Part shown: one piece after another, positions 31,083 to 43,873 of the stretch | Numbering within the stretch: position 1 is the first letter of the stretch | Layout: each line of letters opens with the position of its first letter | Assembly: GCA_001692895.1 (NCBI GenBank) | Contig: KV748219.1 | Location: 930,001-994,000, forward strand | Source: Cenococcum geophilum 1.58 | Lineage: Eukaryota > Ascomycota > Dothideomycetes > Gloniales > Gloniaceae | DNA length: 64,000 nt | Direction of reading: 5' to 3' | The notes under the pieces: model-generated | What the model was told of the DNA's origin: nothing | Databases searched by the model: none | Seen by the model: the letters and a program-made list of their open reading frames with translations, nothing else | Translations under genes and position numbers: made by a program

Positions 31083-34009
31083 ACAATGCTAAGAAATATA
31101 GCAGCCGGTAAAGTAGCTATAGGACCCTTAAATACCTCTAATAGTAAAATAGCAACTGACTTAAACTCTTAGGTGGAGCTTATAGCAGCTAATACTAAAA
31201 TTAAACGACTTTAAGAGCTACTTAAAGCTAGAGAACCCCCTATACCTAATAAAGAGTTATTAAATACCTAGAGACTTACTATAGTCCTTAAGGCTCTAGC
31301 CTAATATATAGTATTAGTATTGTTGCAGTCTATAAAGGTTACGGACCCCCTATTACTTATAGATGGAACCGACCCTATATTTAATAATTAGAAGCTTTAA
31401 TTATAGGATAAGCTTAAAGTTAATGCGGACTACTTCCCTACCACTTAAGCTAAAATAGCCTACGTCTTTAGCCGTATTAGTAGGGACGTATAGACGTACC
31501 TACGTCCTTGGTACGCATAGGACTTAATAAATCCCTTCCTCTTTAAAGAAGAGATAATTGTTTACCTATCTTCTATTTATAAGGACCCCTTTAAAGTATA
31601 AAACGCCCGACTTAATTATAAAAGCCTAAATATAAAAACGATAGAGACCTTCTTAGCCTTTTAGACCCGCTTTCTGCACCTAGCTAGCTAGGCTTAAATT
31701 CCCTAGAAAGATCTAATACTAGACCTATTTAATAAGCTTACCCTAGACCTATAGCAAGCCGTACTACTAGTTTTTACTACTATATAAATGCTAAAGAAAC
31801 TTACGGACTAGTGCTTAGCTATTAACTAAGGCCTCTACCGAATTAAGGTATGCGCTAAATAGTATAAAGTCAGAAACCCTTTAAATCAGACCACTAGTAA
31901 TATAAAAACGGCCTATAATACCCTAGCACGATTAATAACCCCTATAGCACTACCCGTATAGCCTACCGCTAATTTAATAGCTAGCTATACGGCTAGTCCT
32001 ACTATAGGTCTGGCGAATGCTTGGCTTACGTATAGTAACCCCTATATATAGGCCCTTAGTAATTAAGGAGCTTGCTTCTCTTATGGTTAAAAAGGTTACT
32101 ATATAAAGGATTACCTAATGGGCGTAAAAGCGGATAAGGTTCTATTAATCTAGAAGGATAGCGTAGAGTTAGAAAAAGAGAAACCCTAGAGGAAGACTTC
32201 TCTCTAGGGTTAAAAGGGATTAATATATTAGATGTTAATCTAGGTCGGCTAGTTAGTAAAAAAAGCTATACTATCCCTTATACTTTATTCCGCAATAAAT
32301 ACTAAGTTTTAACCTCTACTTTAGCTAACTTTAAAGTAAATACCTTTGCCTTAATAGATACCCAGTATACCGTAAAGCTGGCTGACTTTTTAGATGCATT
32401 AATTAAAGAACTACTTAAACTAATTCCTATTTATAAGTATAATGGGTGAATAGGGCCACCTATTATAACTATCTTATAGATTTACCTCCGTGTTAACGGA
32501 CGAAGGCAGTATAACGTTCCCTTCCTTATTATGGACCTAGGTAGCTATAATATAATCTTAGGGCAAAAATAGCTAGCCTATTTAGGCTTATAGCTTAATA
32601 TACGGAGTAGACGGCTTATCTAGCCCGAAACTCTACCCTTAACCCCTTCCTTTATAAAAAAAATTAGTATTACAGTAGAAAACCTTATACGGCCCTAGAT
32701 TAATACTATTTACTAGGCTAATACTATGCGTAGGGACTAGGCCTTTAAGAAAGATATATAGCTTAATTTATAACGGATCTGTATACTATATCGCCCCTAG
32801 ACTACCTATATTACGCTACCCGCATTAAAGACCTAGGGAGTTAATAATAACCTAAAAAAGCCCCCTATAGAGAGCTTAGGCCTTATATAGCTATAAAGAA
32901 TAGTAAGGGATATTAGATATTATACTAAACTAATAAATTGGAGGAATAATCTGCGGAAAATAGAATAGGAGCTAAGAAAGATTATAAACCTTAGACCGTA
33001 AAATACGGTCTAGAAAATAGATATAAGGAAACTAGCGGACCTCCCACTAGTTAATGTCTACTGTATTAGTGCCGTAGGGTTCTACTAGAACTTAGTTTAG
33101 CCTAATACCGTCGCCTTTATAATAAGCTTATACAAAATTAATTAAATAATTAAGGAAAAGGGAAGTAAGCTTAGCGGATAAGAAAGCGAGCTTATAAATA
33201 AGGAACTAGTAGAATAAAAGCTGCCCTATTAATACTAGAAATTTAAGAATTTTTTTTTTAAAGTAGCGTCTAATATACTTCTACCTTACTAACTATATAA
33301 CTATAAGATTGAGATTAAGTAGGGTAAGGAAAACACCCTTAGCTTTAGCCCCCTCTATAAGCAGTTTATTACCGAATTATAGGCTATAAAGTAGTATTTT
33401 ATTAATAACCTAAATAAGGGCTTTATTAAGCCTAGCTAAGCCCCTTTTACCTTACCTATTCTCTTTATTAAAAAGCTAAATAGAGGACTCCGCTTCTATA
33501 TTAACTACTATAAGCTAAATAATATAACCNNNAAGGACCGCTATCCNCTACCCCTACTTAATAAGACTNTNGCCNANATANGTAGAGCTAAGGTCTTTAT
33601 AAAGCTTAATATCCGCTAGGCCTTTTACTAAATTAGGATAAACCCTAGGTCTAAAGATCTTACTATATTTTAGACCTATTACGGAATATATAAATATAAG
33701 GTACTCCATTTTAGACTAACTAATAGACTAGCTACGTACTAGCGGTATATAAATAATATACTCTTTAACTACTTTAATAACTTCTATACGGTTTATTTAG
33801 ATAATATTATAATCTACTCTAAAAACGAGCTAGAATATAAGAAGCACGTCTATAAAGTCCTATAACGGCTCCACAAGGCTAGCCTCTAGGTTAATATTAA
33901 GAAGTTAGAGTTTAGTACTAAGCATATAAAGTACCTAGGTTTTATTATTAGTATAGACGGAATTAAAACCAATATAAAGAAAACGGCTATAATTAACTAG
34001 TAGGCACCC
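31083..34009 (+). pseudogene. E1 gag-pol relic, 5' part
   Basis: This parallels E2 closely: a Gag-like region (DPLLLIDGTDP at about 31350), a zinc knuckle (CFSYG...GHYIKDY, about 32070), a protease-like segment and a reverse transcriptase start (LRFYINYYKLNN at about 33490, YLDNIIIYSKN at about 33800). Stops at Gln and Trp codons throughout. It ends at the E2 insertion and continues at 42801-43124 with the RNase H start (LILETNALDGVIAG). Confidence 0.7.
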
Positions 34010-34443
34010 TATTACGGCACTAGCAGAACCTAGCAGAACTACGCACCGGCAAGTTACCACAGATTGCCGTATATTGCGGTTACGTGACGCGAAGATCGTA
34101 TATAGCTTCAAGCGGCGCTCCCCTTCTTCTCCTTTCCTTTCTTTAGCTTTAGATTCTTGTTTATAGACAATCCAATTGTACAGGCTTGCGCGACCCTTAT
34201 GCCGTGCTTATATCTTAATTAACTAAGTCGCTAACATTATCTAAAGCTCACTCTACTCTTTCTTCTTAAGAAGGAACTTAAATATATTTACGAGAACACA
34301 GAATAGGACCCTAAGGACATTACTAGGACCATAAGGATAGGACCTAAAAGAAAAGGATAGAACCCTAAGGAAAGGACCTACAAGATATATATAGACTAGA
34401 ACCCCTAAAGAAATTACCTAGAATTATCTAATACCCCTACTAC

Positions 34444-37400
34444 TATGCTATAAACTACAGTAGTAGGTAAAGCAGCTGTAGGACCCTTAAATACTTTAAA
34501 TGAAGAAATAATTAACGTTTTAACCCCCTAGGCGGAGCTTACGGCTACTAATACCGAAATTAAANNANTNCGAGAGCTGCTTAAAGCNAGAGATACCCCT
34601 NTATCTAATAATAAGTNATTATTANACAACTAAAGACTTACTATAGTCCTTTAGGCCCTATTCTAGCGCCTTAGTAGATCTACTAAGGCCTATATAGCAC
34701 TAAAGCGGTTAGTAAAGGTTGCGGACCCCCTACTACTTATAGACGGAACCGACCTTATATTTAATAATTAGAAGCTTTAATTACGGGATAAGCTTAAAGT
34801 TAATGTAGACTATTTCCCTAACGCCTAAGCCAGAATGGCCTATATCTTTAGCCGTACTGGCGGAGACGCCTAGACGTATTTACACCCGCGATATACTAAA
34901 GACTTAGCAGACCCCTTTATCTCTAAAGAAGAAATAATTAAACACTTGTCTTCTATTTATAAAGACCTTTTTAAAGTATAAAACGCCTGCCTTAGCTATA
35001 AAAGCCTAAATATGAAAATAACGGAGACCTTTTTAGCCTTTTAAACCCGCTTTCTATACCTAGCCGGATAGGCCTAAATCCCCTAAGAAGACCTACTACT
35101 AGACCTCTTTAATAAGCTTACCCTAGACCTATAACAGGCCGTATTACTAGCTTATACTATAGTATAGACGTTAAAGGAACTTATGGATTATTGCCTAGCT
35201 ATTAACTAAGGCCTCTATTAAATTAAGGCACGCGCTAACTAGCTAAAAACTAAAAACCTTATAAACTAGGCCGCAAGTACTGCAAGTACGGCCCGTAGTG
35301 CCCTAGTATAATTAATAACTCCTACAGCTAACCTAGCAGCTAGCTGTGTAGCTACCCCTACTATAGGCCTAGTATACACCCGGCCTATATACAGCGACCC
35401 CTATATATAGGCCCTTAGCGATTAAGGAGCTTGCTTCTTATACGGTTAAATAGGCCACCTAATAAGGAACTGCCTAATAAAGGTAAAGATAAATAAGGTC
35501 CTATTAATTTAGGAGGATAGTATAGAGCCGGAAAAAGAGGAACCTTAGGGGAAGACTTCTTTCTAGGGTTAAAAGGGATCGATATATTATATATCGATCT
35601 AGGTTAGCTAGTTGGTAAAAGAAGCTGCACTATCCCTTATACTTTATTTCGTAATAGATATTAAGTTTTAACCTTTACTTTAGCTAACTTAGGAGCAAAT
35701 GCCTTTACCTTAATTGATATAAAGTGCGCTGTAAAACTAGCCGACTTTTTAAATATACCCTTTAAAGAACTGCCTAAACTAATCACTATTCGCGGTTATA
35801 ACGGACGGATAGGGCTACCTATTATAACTATCTTGCGGATCTACCTCTACGTTAACAAACGAAGGTAGTATAATATCCCCTTTCTTATTACGGACTTAAG
35901 AAGCCATAATATAATCTTAGAAAGAAAATAGCTAGCCTATTTAGGCTTATAGCTTAAAGTACGGAGTAAATGGCTTATCTAGCCTAAAACTCTACCTCTA
36001 ACCCCTTCCTTTATAAAAGAAATCAGCATTATAATGGAAAACCTTATACGGCCTTAGATTAATACTATTTACTAAGCCAATGCTATATGCAGAGACTAGG
36101 CCTTTAAGAAGGACGTATAGCTTAACCCGTAATAGATCCGTATACTACGCCGCCCTTAGACTACCTATGTTATACTACCTATACTAGAGACCTAGGAAAT
36201 TAGTAGTAACCTAGCTAAGTTCTCTATAGAGAACCCTACGAAGCTATAAAGGAAAGCTAGGGATATTGGACGCTACATTAAACTAATAGATAGGAAGGAT
36301 AACTTACGGAAAATAGAATGTAAGCTAAGGAAGACTATAAACCCTATACTATAAACTACGGCCTAATAGACGCTAAAGAAACCTACGGACCTCCCACTAG
36401 TTAATGTCTACTATATTAGCGCTATAGGATTCTACTAGAACCTAGTTTAGCCTAATACCGTTACCTTTACAACTAGCCTATACAAAATTAACTAAATAAT
36501 TAAGGAAAAGGAAAGTAAGCTTAGTAGATAAGAAAGCGGGCTTACGGATAAAGAACTAGTGGAGTAAAAACTGCCTAATTAACACTGGAAATTTAAGGAT
36601 GTATTCTCTAAGGCAGCGTCTAATATACTTCTACCCTACCGACCGTATAACTATAAGATTGAGATTGAGCAAGATAAGGGAAGTACCCTTAGCTTTAGCC
36701 CTCTCTACCTATAGTTTATTGCTGAATTATAGGCTATAAAGCAGTATCTTATTAATAACCTAAATAAGGGCTTTATCGAGCCTAGCTAAGTCCCTTTTAA
36801 CTTACCTATTCTCTTTATTAAAAAGCTAAATAGAGGACTACGCTTCTGCATTAACTATTATAAGCTAAATAATATAACCCGCAAGGACCGCTACCCGCTG
36901 CCCTTATTTAATAAGACTTTTACCTAAATAAGTAGAGCTAAGGTTTTTATAAAGCTTAATATTCGCTAGGCCTTTTACTAAATTAGGATAAACCCTAGGT
37001 TTAAGGATCTTACTATATTCTAGACCTATTACGGGACGTATAAATATAAGGTACTTTCTTTTGGACTAACTAATAGACTAGCTACATACTAGCGGTATAT
37101 AAACGATATACTCTTTAACTACCTTAACGACTTCTATACGGCCTATCTAGATAATATTATAATCTATTTAAAGAACGAACTAAAACATAAGGAGCACGTC
37201 TATAAAGTCCTATAACGCCTTCGCGAAGCTAGCCTCTAGGCCGATATTAAGAAGTTAAAATTTAGTATTAAGCGTATAAAGTACCTAGGTTTTATTATTA
37301 GCATAAACGGAATTAAGGCTAACCTAGAGAAAACGACCGTAATTAACTAGTGGACGCCCCTACGGACCGTAAAGGGGGTATAATCGTTTTTAGGTTTCTG

Positions 37401-38019
37401 TAACTTCTACTAACGCTTTATTAAGAACTATAGCAGGATTACCTAGCCTCTTAACCGCCTTACTAGGAAAGACTAGCCCTTTTACTTTAACGCCATATAT
37501 ATGCAGGCCTTTAATAAGCTTAAAAAACGGCTAGTATTGGCCCCCCTACTTACCCACTTTAACCTAGAATAGCCCTTAATACTAGAAACTAATGCCTTAA
37601 ACGGCGTAATAGCTGGTGTTTTTTTCCTAGAAGCAACCGGACGGAGAATAGCACCCTATTGCATACTATTTAAAGACTATAATAAATGCTAAACTAAACT
37701 ACCATATCTATGATAAAGAAATGCTGGCTATTATCTCTAGCTTTTAGCACTGGCGTGTATAGCTAGAGGGGACCTATAAACCTATTAAAGTAGTATTAGA
37801 TTATAAGGCCTTAGAATACTTTATAATAACTAAGGCCCTTATAGCCTAGTAGGCACGCTAGGCGGATATTCTATCTTAGTTTAACTTCTTAATTATATAT
37901 AGACTAGGCGCTACAAACCGTGCGGATACTCTTACTATGCGCGAATAAGACCTAGGTAACTATACGGCTGCGAAGATCTTATTATAGACCTAGACGCTAC
38001 TATAACTAAAGTACCTTAA
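34444..38019 (+). pseudogene. E2 gag-pol relic, Gag to RNase H
   Basis: Begins with an ATG at 34444. Gag core at about 34720-35200 (LLLIDGTDLIFNNWKL-like), a CFLYG...GHLIRNC zinc knuckle at about 35430, a protease-like region at about 35630-35800, RT from about 36780 (INYYKLNN, ITRKDRYPLPL, FIKLNIR, YLDNIIIYL where the family has YxDD), and RNase H at 37560-37900 (LILETNALNGVIAG, VYDKEM-like block, DYKALEYF). RIP stops replace Gln and Trp codons, so the polyprotein is not translatable. The frame is interrupted at 38020 and continues at 40824. Confidence 0.8.
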
Positions 38020-40818
38020 TGTTAGCGACTCAGTCAATCGAGGCATGAGCACGACACGAGGGACGCGCAAGCCTGTACGATCGGTAGTCTATTAACGAGG
38101 ATATTAAGACGAGAACTAGAAGAAGGTTAAGGAAAGGACACGTCTATATACATGGCGCCAAGGCTCCAGACGAGCCCCTAACGAGGGTCTGTAACAGTGC
38201 CGTAACATTACCCCCCCTCCGCAAAAGCCTGCCCTTAGGCTTTGTAGTTGTCCTCCCCGTTAAGAAAGCCATATTATAGATCCGTTCTAAATTATTGTTA
38301 TAGGCGGAGCAGCAAGGGTCGATTAGGTAGCTGTAGGTAGAGTAGCAGAAGTTAGTTGGTTTGGGTAGTAGTACAGTACTAGCGTCGGGATCGGTGTCGT
38401 AGGCGTATCGGCGCGACGTCTTGTCGGTTAGGTTGGGTCAGGTTATAGTATAGAGAGTGGTTAAGTAGGACCTAGACCAGGGGCTAATTATCTAAGCTCC
38501 TTACTAGAGAATGGTCGAGTAGGTTCCGGGCTAGAGACTGGTTAATAAAGCTCTTCCCTAGGGGTGCGGTCCTAATATCGTCCTTAAAGCTTAGAGGTAT
38601 GGACCAATTAACCGTCGCTATAACGCATCCAATTCCTCCGTTGTTTAGTAGAAGGAGTAGATCTAATCCTCTATTGAAGCTTAGGAGAATCACTAGGCTC
38701 CTAATGTGTAGACTTAGGGCTACGTCTTCTTAGATCCTCTCTTTTAGCTACCATTAGCAGTTTTACAAGATCTCTTCTCTCTGTATTAGAAGGTACCCGT
38801 ATTTGCACCGATATTACCCTGCTCAGCTAAGACCTTTGGTTGTTAACATTTTGTGAAGAGGTTGATTCTGATCCTGTTATAGAATCGTTGTCCTGGTCTT
38901 CTTATGCCCTGACTCGTCTTAACCCATTATCTGTCTCTGCCTTACGCTTTCCTAGGCCTTAGCGTTAAGGTCTTAGGGGTTTAAGGATACTATACTGTAG
39001 GCCCCATATTATGGCCAGGGCCCTTAGACACTTATATAGATGCGCGGTAACTGTATCCTCTAGTTCTATATAATAGCTAACGTTGGTGTCCCTTAAGGTA
39101 GCCCTCTTCTATCGTTCCTAGTTTTGTACTAAGTAATGTCTTACGAGATCTGTTAGGGTCTTAGGGTTTGAAATAAGCCTCCAGAAGTCTTTAACTCTGT
39201 TAGGAAAACCTTTAGCCACGATATACCTGTAGCAGTCTCCATCCTAAACATAAGCTGTGATAGGTTCAATCTGGTTGTTGAGCCATTTTTGCATAGAATT
39301 TAGTTAAATATATGTGTGGTTATTAAGGCTTTGCGTCTGGTTAAAAAGGCTGTTCTTAACGTCGTCTATTTGCATTTCTAACGACATTACTTGTAACTTG
39401 ACGTCGTTGACTTATGTCTTGACCTCCGCAACCTCCGTCTTGATTTCCGCAACCTTCTTATCAACCTCATTGACCTTCTTGTTAACCTCATCGACCTTCT
39501 TATTAACCTCATTGACCTAAGCTTTGACTTCCGCAACCTCAGCCTTGACTTCGTCGACTTTTGTATCAACTCTTTCTACCCCCTTTTTGACCTCTACTAC
39601 CCTTATAGCCTAGGGAGCATTATCATCGTACAGATAGGCCGTTGAGGTGCTTAGGGTTACGATAGCGTTGTTAAGGTAGGGGTGAAGATCCGTAGATAGG
39701 TTCTTAGGTCGATGAGGTAGAGTAACGGAGGTAGTGGTGTAATTAGAGACCTTTTGACGGAGGCTCTTTAACGCAGTATAGGAAGGTTCAAACGGAAGAG
39801 CTGATGGAGCTATACTATTGGTGATATTGCTGCTAGTTCTGTCGCGTATATTTGATGTCTAGGTGATGGATACTCGTATATTTTAATAAGAATGATAATA
39901 GAGTCCTACGGGGTAGGTAGTTGTTAAAGGTTAGATTTAACTTTAATTACGTACACCTAAGCGAACTAATGGCAGAGGCTTGCTTAGAAGTTAAGACACG
40001 TAGGTTCTTTAAGTGGTCTAAATTGATTCCTTTTAATTTTGATTTAATTGATTGATTTGACCAAATCATTCCTTGTTCGCTGGCTGTACGTTTAAATAAT
40101 TAACGTCTAGTATAACTGGTCGTCAAGGTCGTTTGCTTTTGATTTAAAAGGGTTAGGAAGGGTCCAGTTAGCGTCTTAGCGAAACCTTATTTTGACGTTT
40201 TAATTCGTTAGTTCGTTCGTCGGTTAGGTCGTACGGTTAGGGTCATACGCTTAATTTAATCGTTTATGCCTCCCTAGAAGGCCTTAATTTGATTGATTCG
40301 ATTTAGTAATAGGCCTATATTAAGGCTCTAGTTTAATTAGATTGACCCAGTCGAATTAATCTAGTGTTCGCTAGATGTAGGGGTATTAGGTAATTTCTGG
40401 TAGGTTCTTTTAGGGGTCCTTGTCCGTGCGTGTCTGGTTCTTAGGGTTATAGTTGTGTTCGTGTGCTGTTCGTGTTCCGTTCGTGTTCCGTTTATGTTCT
40501 TAGGGTTCTGGTTCTGGTTCTAGTTCTAGTTCTTAGGGTCCTGTTCTGTGTCCTTGGGGTCCTGTTCTATGTCCTTATAGATATTTTTGGGTTCCTTCTC
40601 AGGAAGAAAGGGTGGTTGGTCTTGATATAATGTTAGCGACTCAGTCAATCGAGGCATGAGCACGACACGAGGGACGCGCAAGCCTGTACGATCGGTAGTC
40701 TATTAACGAGGATATCAAGACGAGGACTAGAAGAAGGTCGAGGAAAGGACACGTCTATATACATGGCGCCAAGGCTCCAGACGAGCCCCTGACGAGGGTC
40801 TGTAACAGTGCCGTAACA
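38020..40818 (-). mobile_element. Non-autonomous LTR element (TR-GAG-like) nested in E2
   Basis: LTRs of 188 bp at 38020-38207 and 40631-40818, nearly identical, with the 5-bp duplication CTTAA at 38015-38019 and 40819-40823. Read on the minus strand, the LTR starts TGTTACGGCACTGTTACAG and ends GTCGCTAACA, sharing both termini with the E1/E2 family. A polypurine tract (GCGGAGGGGGGGTAA on the minus strand, 38208-38222) sits at its 3' LTR. The leader after the 5' LTR resembles the E2 leader (TTTCTTCCTGAGAAGG, AAGGACA repeats). It contains one coiled-coil ORF and no protease, RT or integrase, so it probably depended on E1/E2-type enzymes. Confidence 0.85.
38701..39900 (-). pseudogene. Coiled-coil, Gag-like ORF of the non-autonomous element
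   Basis: One frame of about 390 codons with stops only where Gln, Trp or Arg codons are likely, so RIP-killed. Order: a Ser/Thr-rich N-terminus (about 39880-39640); a long coiled coil at 39600-39370 built of 11-mer-like repeats (VDEVKAEVAEVKA, VNEVNKKVDEVNKKV); a globular block with YRYIVAKGFPNRVKDFW (about 39230-39180); then LVRHYLV and a CLRALAIIWGLQYSILKP helix; and a charged tail ending at 38701. From memory, such proteins occur as single ORFs in fungal repeats. A Gag-like particle role is an inference. The start codon is uncertain. Confidence 0.6.
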
Positions 40819-40823
40819 CTTAA

Positions 40824-42490
40824 CCTCTAGATATAGGCAGAACTAAGTATAGACTTCTTAGGCGCCGAGATATATCCTATTAACCCTTTAGGACTTAACT
40901 TAATTAATAAATTACTATAGATAAACCGTACGGCCCCTTTTTTATAGGAGTACCGTAAAAAGGTAAAGAACGTTACTAGCCTATAGTCCCTTAAAAATGG
41001 ATTACTTAAGTATTAGGAACGGCTAGTAGTAGTAAAGGAATAGAACTTACGGACTTGGCTTATTGCTAAAGTATATACCTAGGTCTCTACGGCCTACCCT
41101 AGAAAGAATAAAACCTATAGGATTATTAGCAACCGCTACTACTGGCCTAGAATAGTTATAAATATTAACCGCTATATACGGAACTGCAATAACTGCCGTA
41201 GGTTTACAATTCCACGAGATAAGACCCTAGGACTATTAAAACCCCTCCTAATACCCAACCGCCTCTAGTAATATATCTCTATAGACTTTTATAAGCTACC
41301 TTTAGACCATAATAGATATAATATAGTTATAATTCTAGTTAACCGCTTCGGCAAGCGCCTATTCTTAATTCCCTGTTATAAGAATATTAATACTAAAGAG
41401 GCAGCCCGACTGTATATCTACTACGTCTACTAAATTTATAGATTACTAGATACTATTATATCCGACTACGGGCCGTAGTTTATATTAGCCTTTTAGAATA
41501 AGTTTACCTGAATCCTAGGCATTAAGCTAAAGCTTTTTATAGTATATTACCCCTAGACAGACGGTTAAACGGAGATTGTAAATTAATACTTAGACTAAAG
41601 ACTCCGGCCTTTTATTAACTACTTCTAGGATAACTAGGCTAAACTATTACCCTTAATAGACTACGCCTAAGCGACCTTACCCCACGACTCTACCGGATTT
41701 GCCCCTATTTAACTAGAAATGGGTTACCTACCCCGTATAAGCTTTAACTGGGAAAGACCAAAAGGGCCCTAAACTATACGCGAAAAACTATCCTATAAGG
41801 AAGCCTAGCAGTACGCTAAGCGCTTAGAAAAAGCTTAGAAAGTAGCCTATATAAACCTAAAAAAGGCCTAGAAATTAATAGAATAGTAGGTAAATAAGTA
41901 TAGGCGCGAGCCTGATTTTACTATAGGCGATATAGTTTAGGTTACGATAAAGAACTAAAAGATAAAACGGCCTAGCCGTAAGCTAGACTATAAGATAGTA
42001 GGACTATATAAGATTTTTAATAAAGTAGGCAACTTGTATAAGGTTAAGCTCCTAGACTTAATTAAAGTCTACCCTATTTTCTCCCTAGATAAGCTACGGA
42101 AAGCTATAAATAACCTACTACCTAGATAAAAGAATAAACCTCCCCTACTAATTTAAGTTAACGATAATAATAAATAGGAAATTAAAGAAATACTAGCATA
42201 TAAACTTGTAAAGGGAACGTTAAAGTATTATATTAGTTAGAAAGGATATAACCTAAACCCTACTTAGTACCCTATATAGAACTTTATAGGTAGCCCCTAT
42301 AAGCTTTAGGAGTTTTATAGCTATTACCCTAATAAACCCAGACCGCTAAAGTACCTAGATAAGTAGATAGAATGCTAGTATAATAAAGATAATAAGCTAC
42401 TAGAAGAATATAAGGATAAGAATACCCTAGAAATTTCTTAGTTATATAAGGTATTAAGATATCTAGGAACTTTAACCGGCGGTTAAAGTT
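40824..42490 (+). pseudogene. E2 pol relic, integrase and chromodomain
   Basis: Continuation after the nested element. An HHCC zinc domain (RYYWPRIV...RNCNNCRRF, about 41130-41210) is followed by an integrase core with Asp in SIDFYKLPLDHNRYN (about 41280), Asp in IISDYGPQF (about 41460) and the late YYPQTDGQTEIVN block (about 41550). A C-terminal integrase domain follows. A chromodomain lies at about 42175-42400 (EIKEILAYKLV, LKYYISWKGYNLNPTWYP with the Trp codons partly mutated). Chromodomains steer integration to histone-marked heterochromatin in this clade. RIP stops are present. Confidence 0.8.
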
Positions 42491-43124
42491 ATCTAATTAG
42501 CTAGATTCTCTTACTAAGACTTTTAGCGGCAAAGCCTAAGGGCAGGCTTTTTTTAGAGGGGGGGGTAATGTTACGGCACTGGCAGAATCTGGTAGAACTA
42601 CGCACCGGCAAGTTACCACAGATTGCTATATATTGTGGTTATGTGATATAAAGATCGTATATAGCTTTAAGCGGCGCTCCCCTTCTTCTCCTTTCCTTTC
42701 TTTAGCTTTAGATTCTTGTTTATAAACAATCCAATTATATAGGCTTACGCGACCCTTATACCGTACTTATATCTCAATTAACTAAGTCGCTAACATACCC
42801 CTATAGACCGTAAAGGGGGTATAATTATTTTTAGGTTTTTATAACTTCTACTAACGCTTTATTAAAAACTATAGCAGAATTACCTAGCCTCTTAACCGTC
42901 TTACTAAAAAAGACTAGCCCTTTTACTTTAACGCTATATATAGGCAGGCCTTTAATAAGCTTAAGAAACGGCTAGTATCGGCTCCCCTACTTGCCTATTT
43001 TAACCTAAAACGGCCCTTAATACTAGAAACTAATGCCTTAGACGGCGTAATAGCTAGTATTTTTTCCTAGAAGTAACTAGACGGAGAGTAGTACCCTATT
43101 ATATACTATTTAAAGACTATAATA

Positions 43125-43436
43125 TATTACGGAGTAAGTATAAGCAACTGTAATATATAGCGAAGTAGATATTATTAAGCTATATATATAAACTGTATAA
43201 TAAGGTTAAGACGTTGCGTAAGGAAAGAAGGTAGGAAAACGGGAAGAAAGGGGTATATATTGTTAACTTAGTTACTTAGTTAATACGTGCATAGGTAGAA
43301 TAGGGTTTAGGTTATAGTCCTAGCAGAACTTAGCAGAATTTAATAGAACTTGGCAGAATATAGCAGAATGCCGTAGATTGCCGTTAGATTGCTATTAGAT
43401 TACCGTTAAATTACTATTTCGCGGTTAGTCTCTAAT
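43125..43436 (-). mobile_element. E5 LTR, left part (interrupted by Copia-A)
   Basis: Starts TATTACGGAGTAAG (the RIPed TGTTACGG terminus shared by the gypsy elements here) directly after the E1 RNase H sequence breaks off. Runs to 43436 and continues on the far side of Copia-A at 63391-63449, giving an LTR of about 371 bp. Contains short AGCAGAA and GATTGC repeats (43320-43420). On the minus strand it would be the 3' LTR of E5. Confidence 0.55.
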
Positions 43437-43873
43437 TGTCAGATAATCTGTATTCTCGATGGCGTAGGACGTGCACGGTCACGTGCACGGGTCACGTGTA
43501 TTGTAAATATCTTCGTCTAAGCCCAGGGGCCCTACATCAAGATACGATTAAGATCATCAATCAATCAACCCATTTTATCAATAAATAGCTCTATATAAAC
43601 TATCTGATAGTTATAAGCCCAGTCCGCCGACACAAGAAGCTATTCAGCTATTACTTAATTATTTGAAGAAATTCTACCTCATCGTCAGACTCTGACACCT
43701 TAATTGTCATAGGACGAGATTCCATAAGATTCCACGAGATTCCACGATATTCCACCTCAATCGTTAAAGGACGATCCTGGCGACAAGGACGATCCTGACG
43801 ACAAAGACGATCCTGCGACAAGGACGATCCTGACGACGAATTCCATCTCAATTCCCATCTGCCTATTAGTCAA

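Larger units (their letters stand above)
34010..42795 (+). mobile_element. E2: full-length Ty3/gypsy chromovirus-type retrotransposon
   Basis: LTRs of 227 bp at 34010-34236 and 42569-42795, beginning TGTTACGGCACT (RIPed to TATTACGG in the left copy) and ending GTCGCTAACA. A polypurine tract AGAGGGGGGGGGTAA directly precedes the 3' LTR. The 5-bp target duplication is CACCC/TACCC. Without the nested 2.8-kb element at 38020-40818 and its 5-bp duplication, its length is about 6.0 kb. The domain order Gag, zinc knuckle, PR, RT, RNase H, INT, chromodomain is that of chromoviruses. N bases at 34565-34615 fall in the leader/gag. Confidence 0.9.
30560..43124 (+). mobile_element. E1: Ty3/gypsy element, host of nested E2
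   Basis: The 5' LTR is 30560-30862 (begins TGTTACAGCACT, ends GTCGCTAATA). Gag-pol relic sequence runs 30863-34009 and resumes at 42801-43124. It is split by E2 at 34010-42795, bordered by the target duplication CACCC (34005-34009) and TACCC (42796-42800). Rejoined, the pol frame passes smoothly from the RT into the RNase H region, as in E2. The right part stops at 43125, where the LTR of E5 begins; the 3' LTR is outside the window. Heavily RIP-mutated; ambiguous bases (N) occur at 33530-33581. Confidence 0.8.

Noticed and set aside
39387-39569. Arg/Leu-rich minus-strand ORF of 60 codons
   Set aside because: It is an out-of-frame shadow of the coiled-coil repeat ORF.
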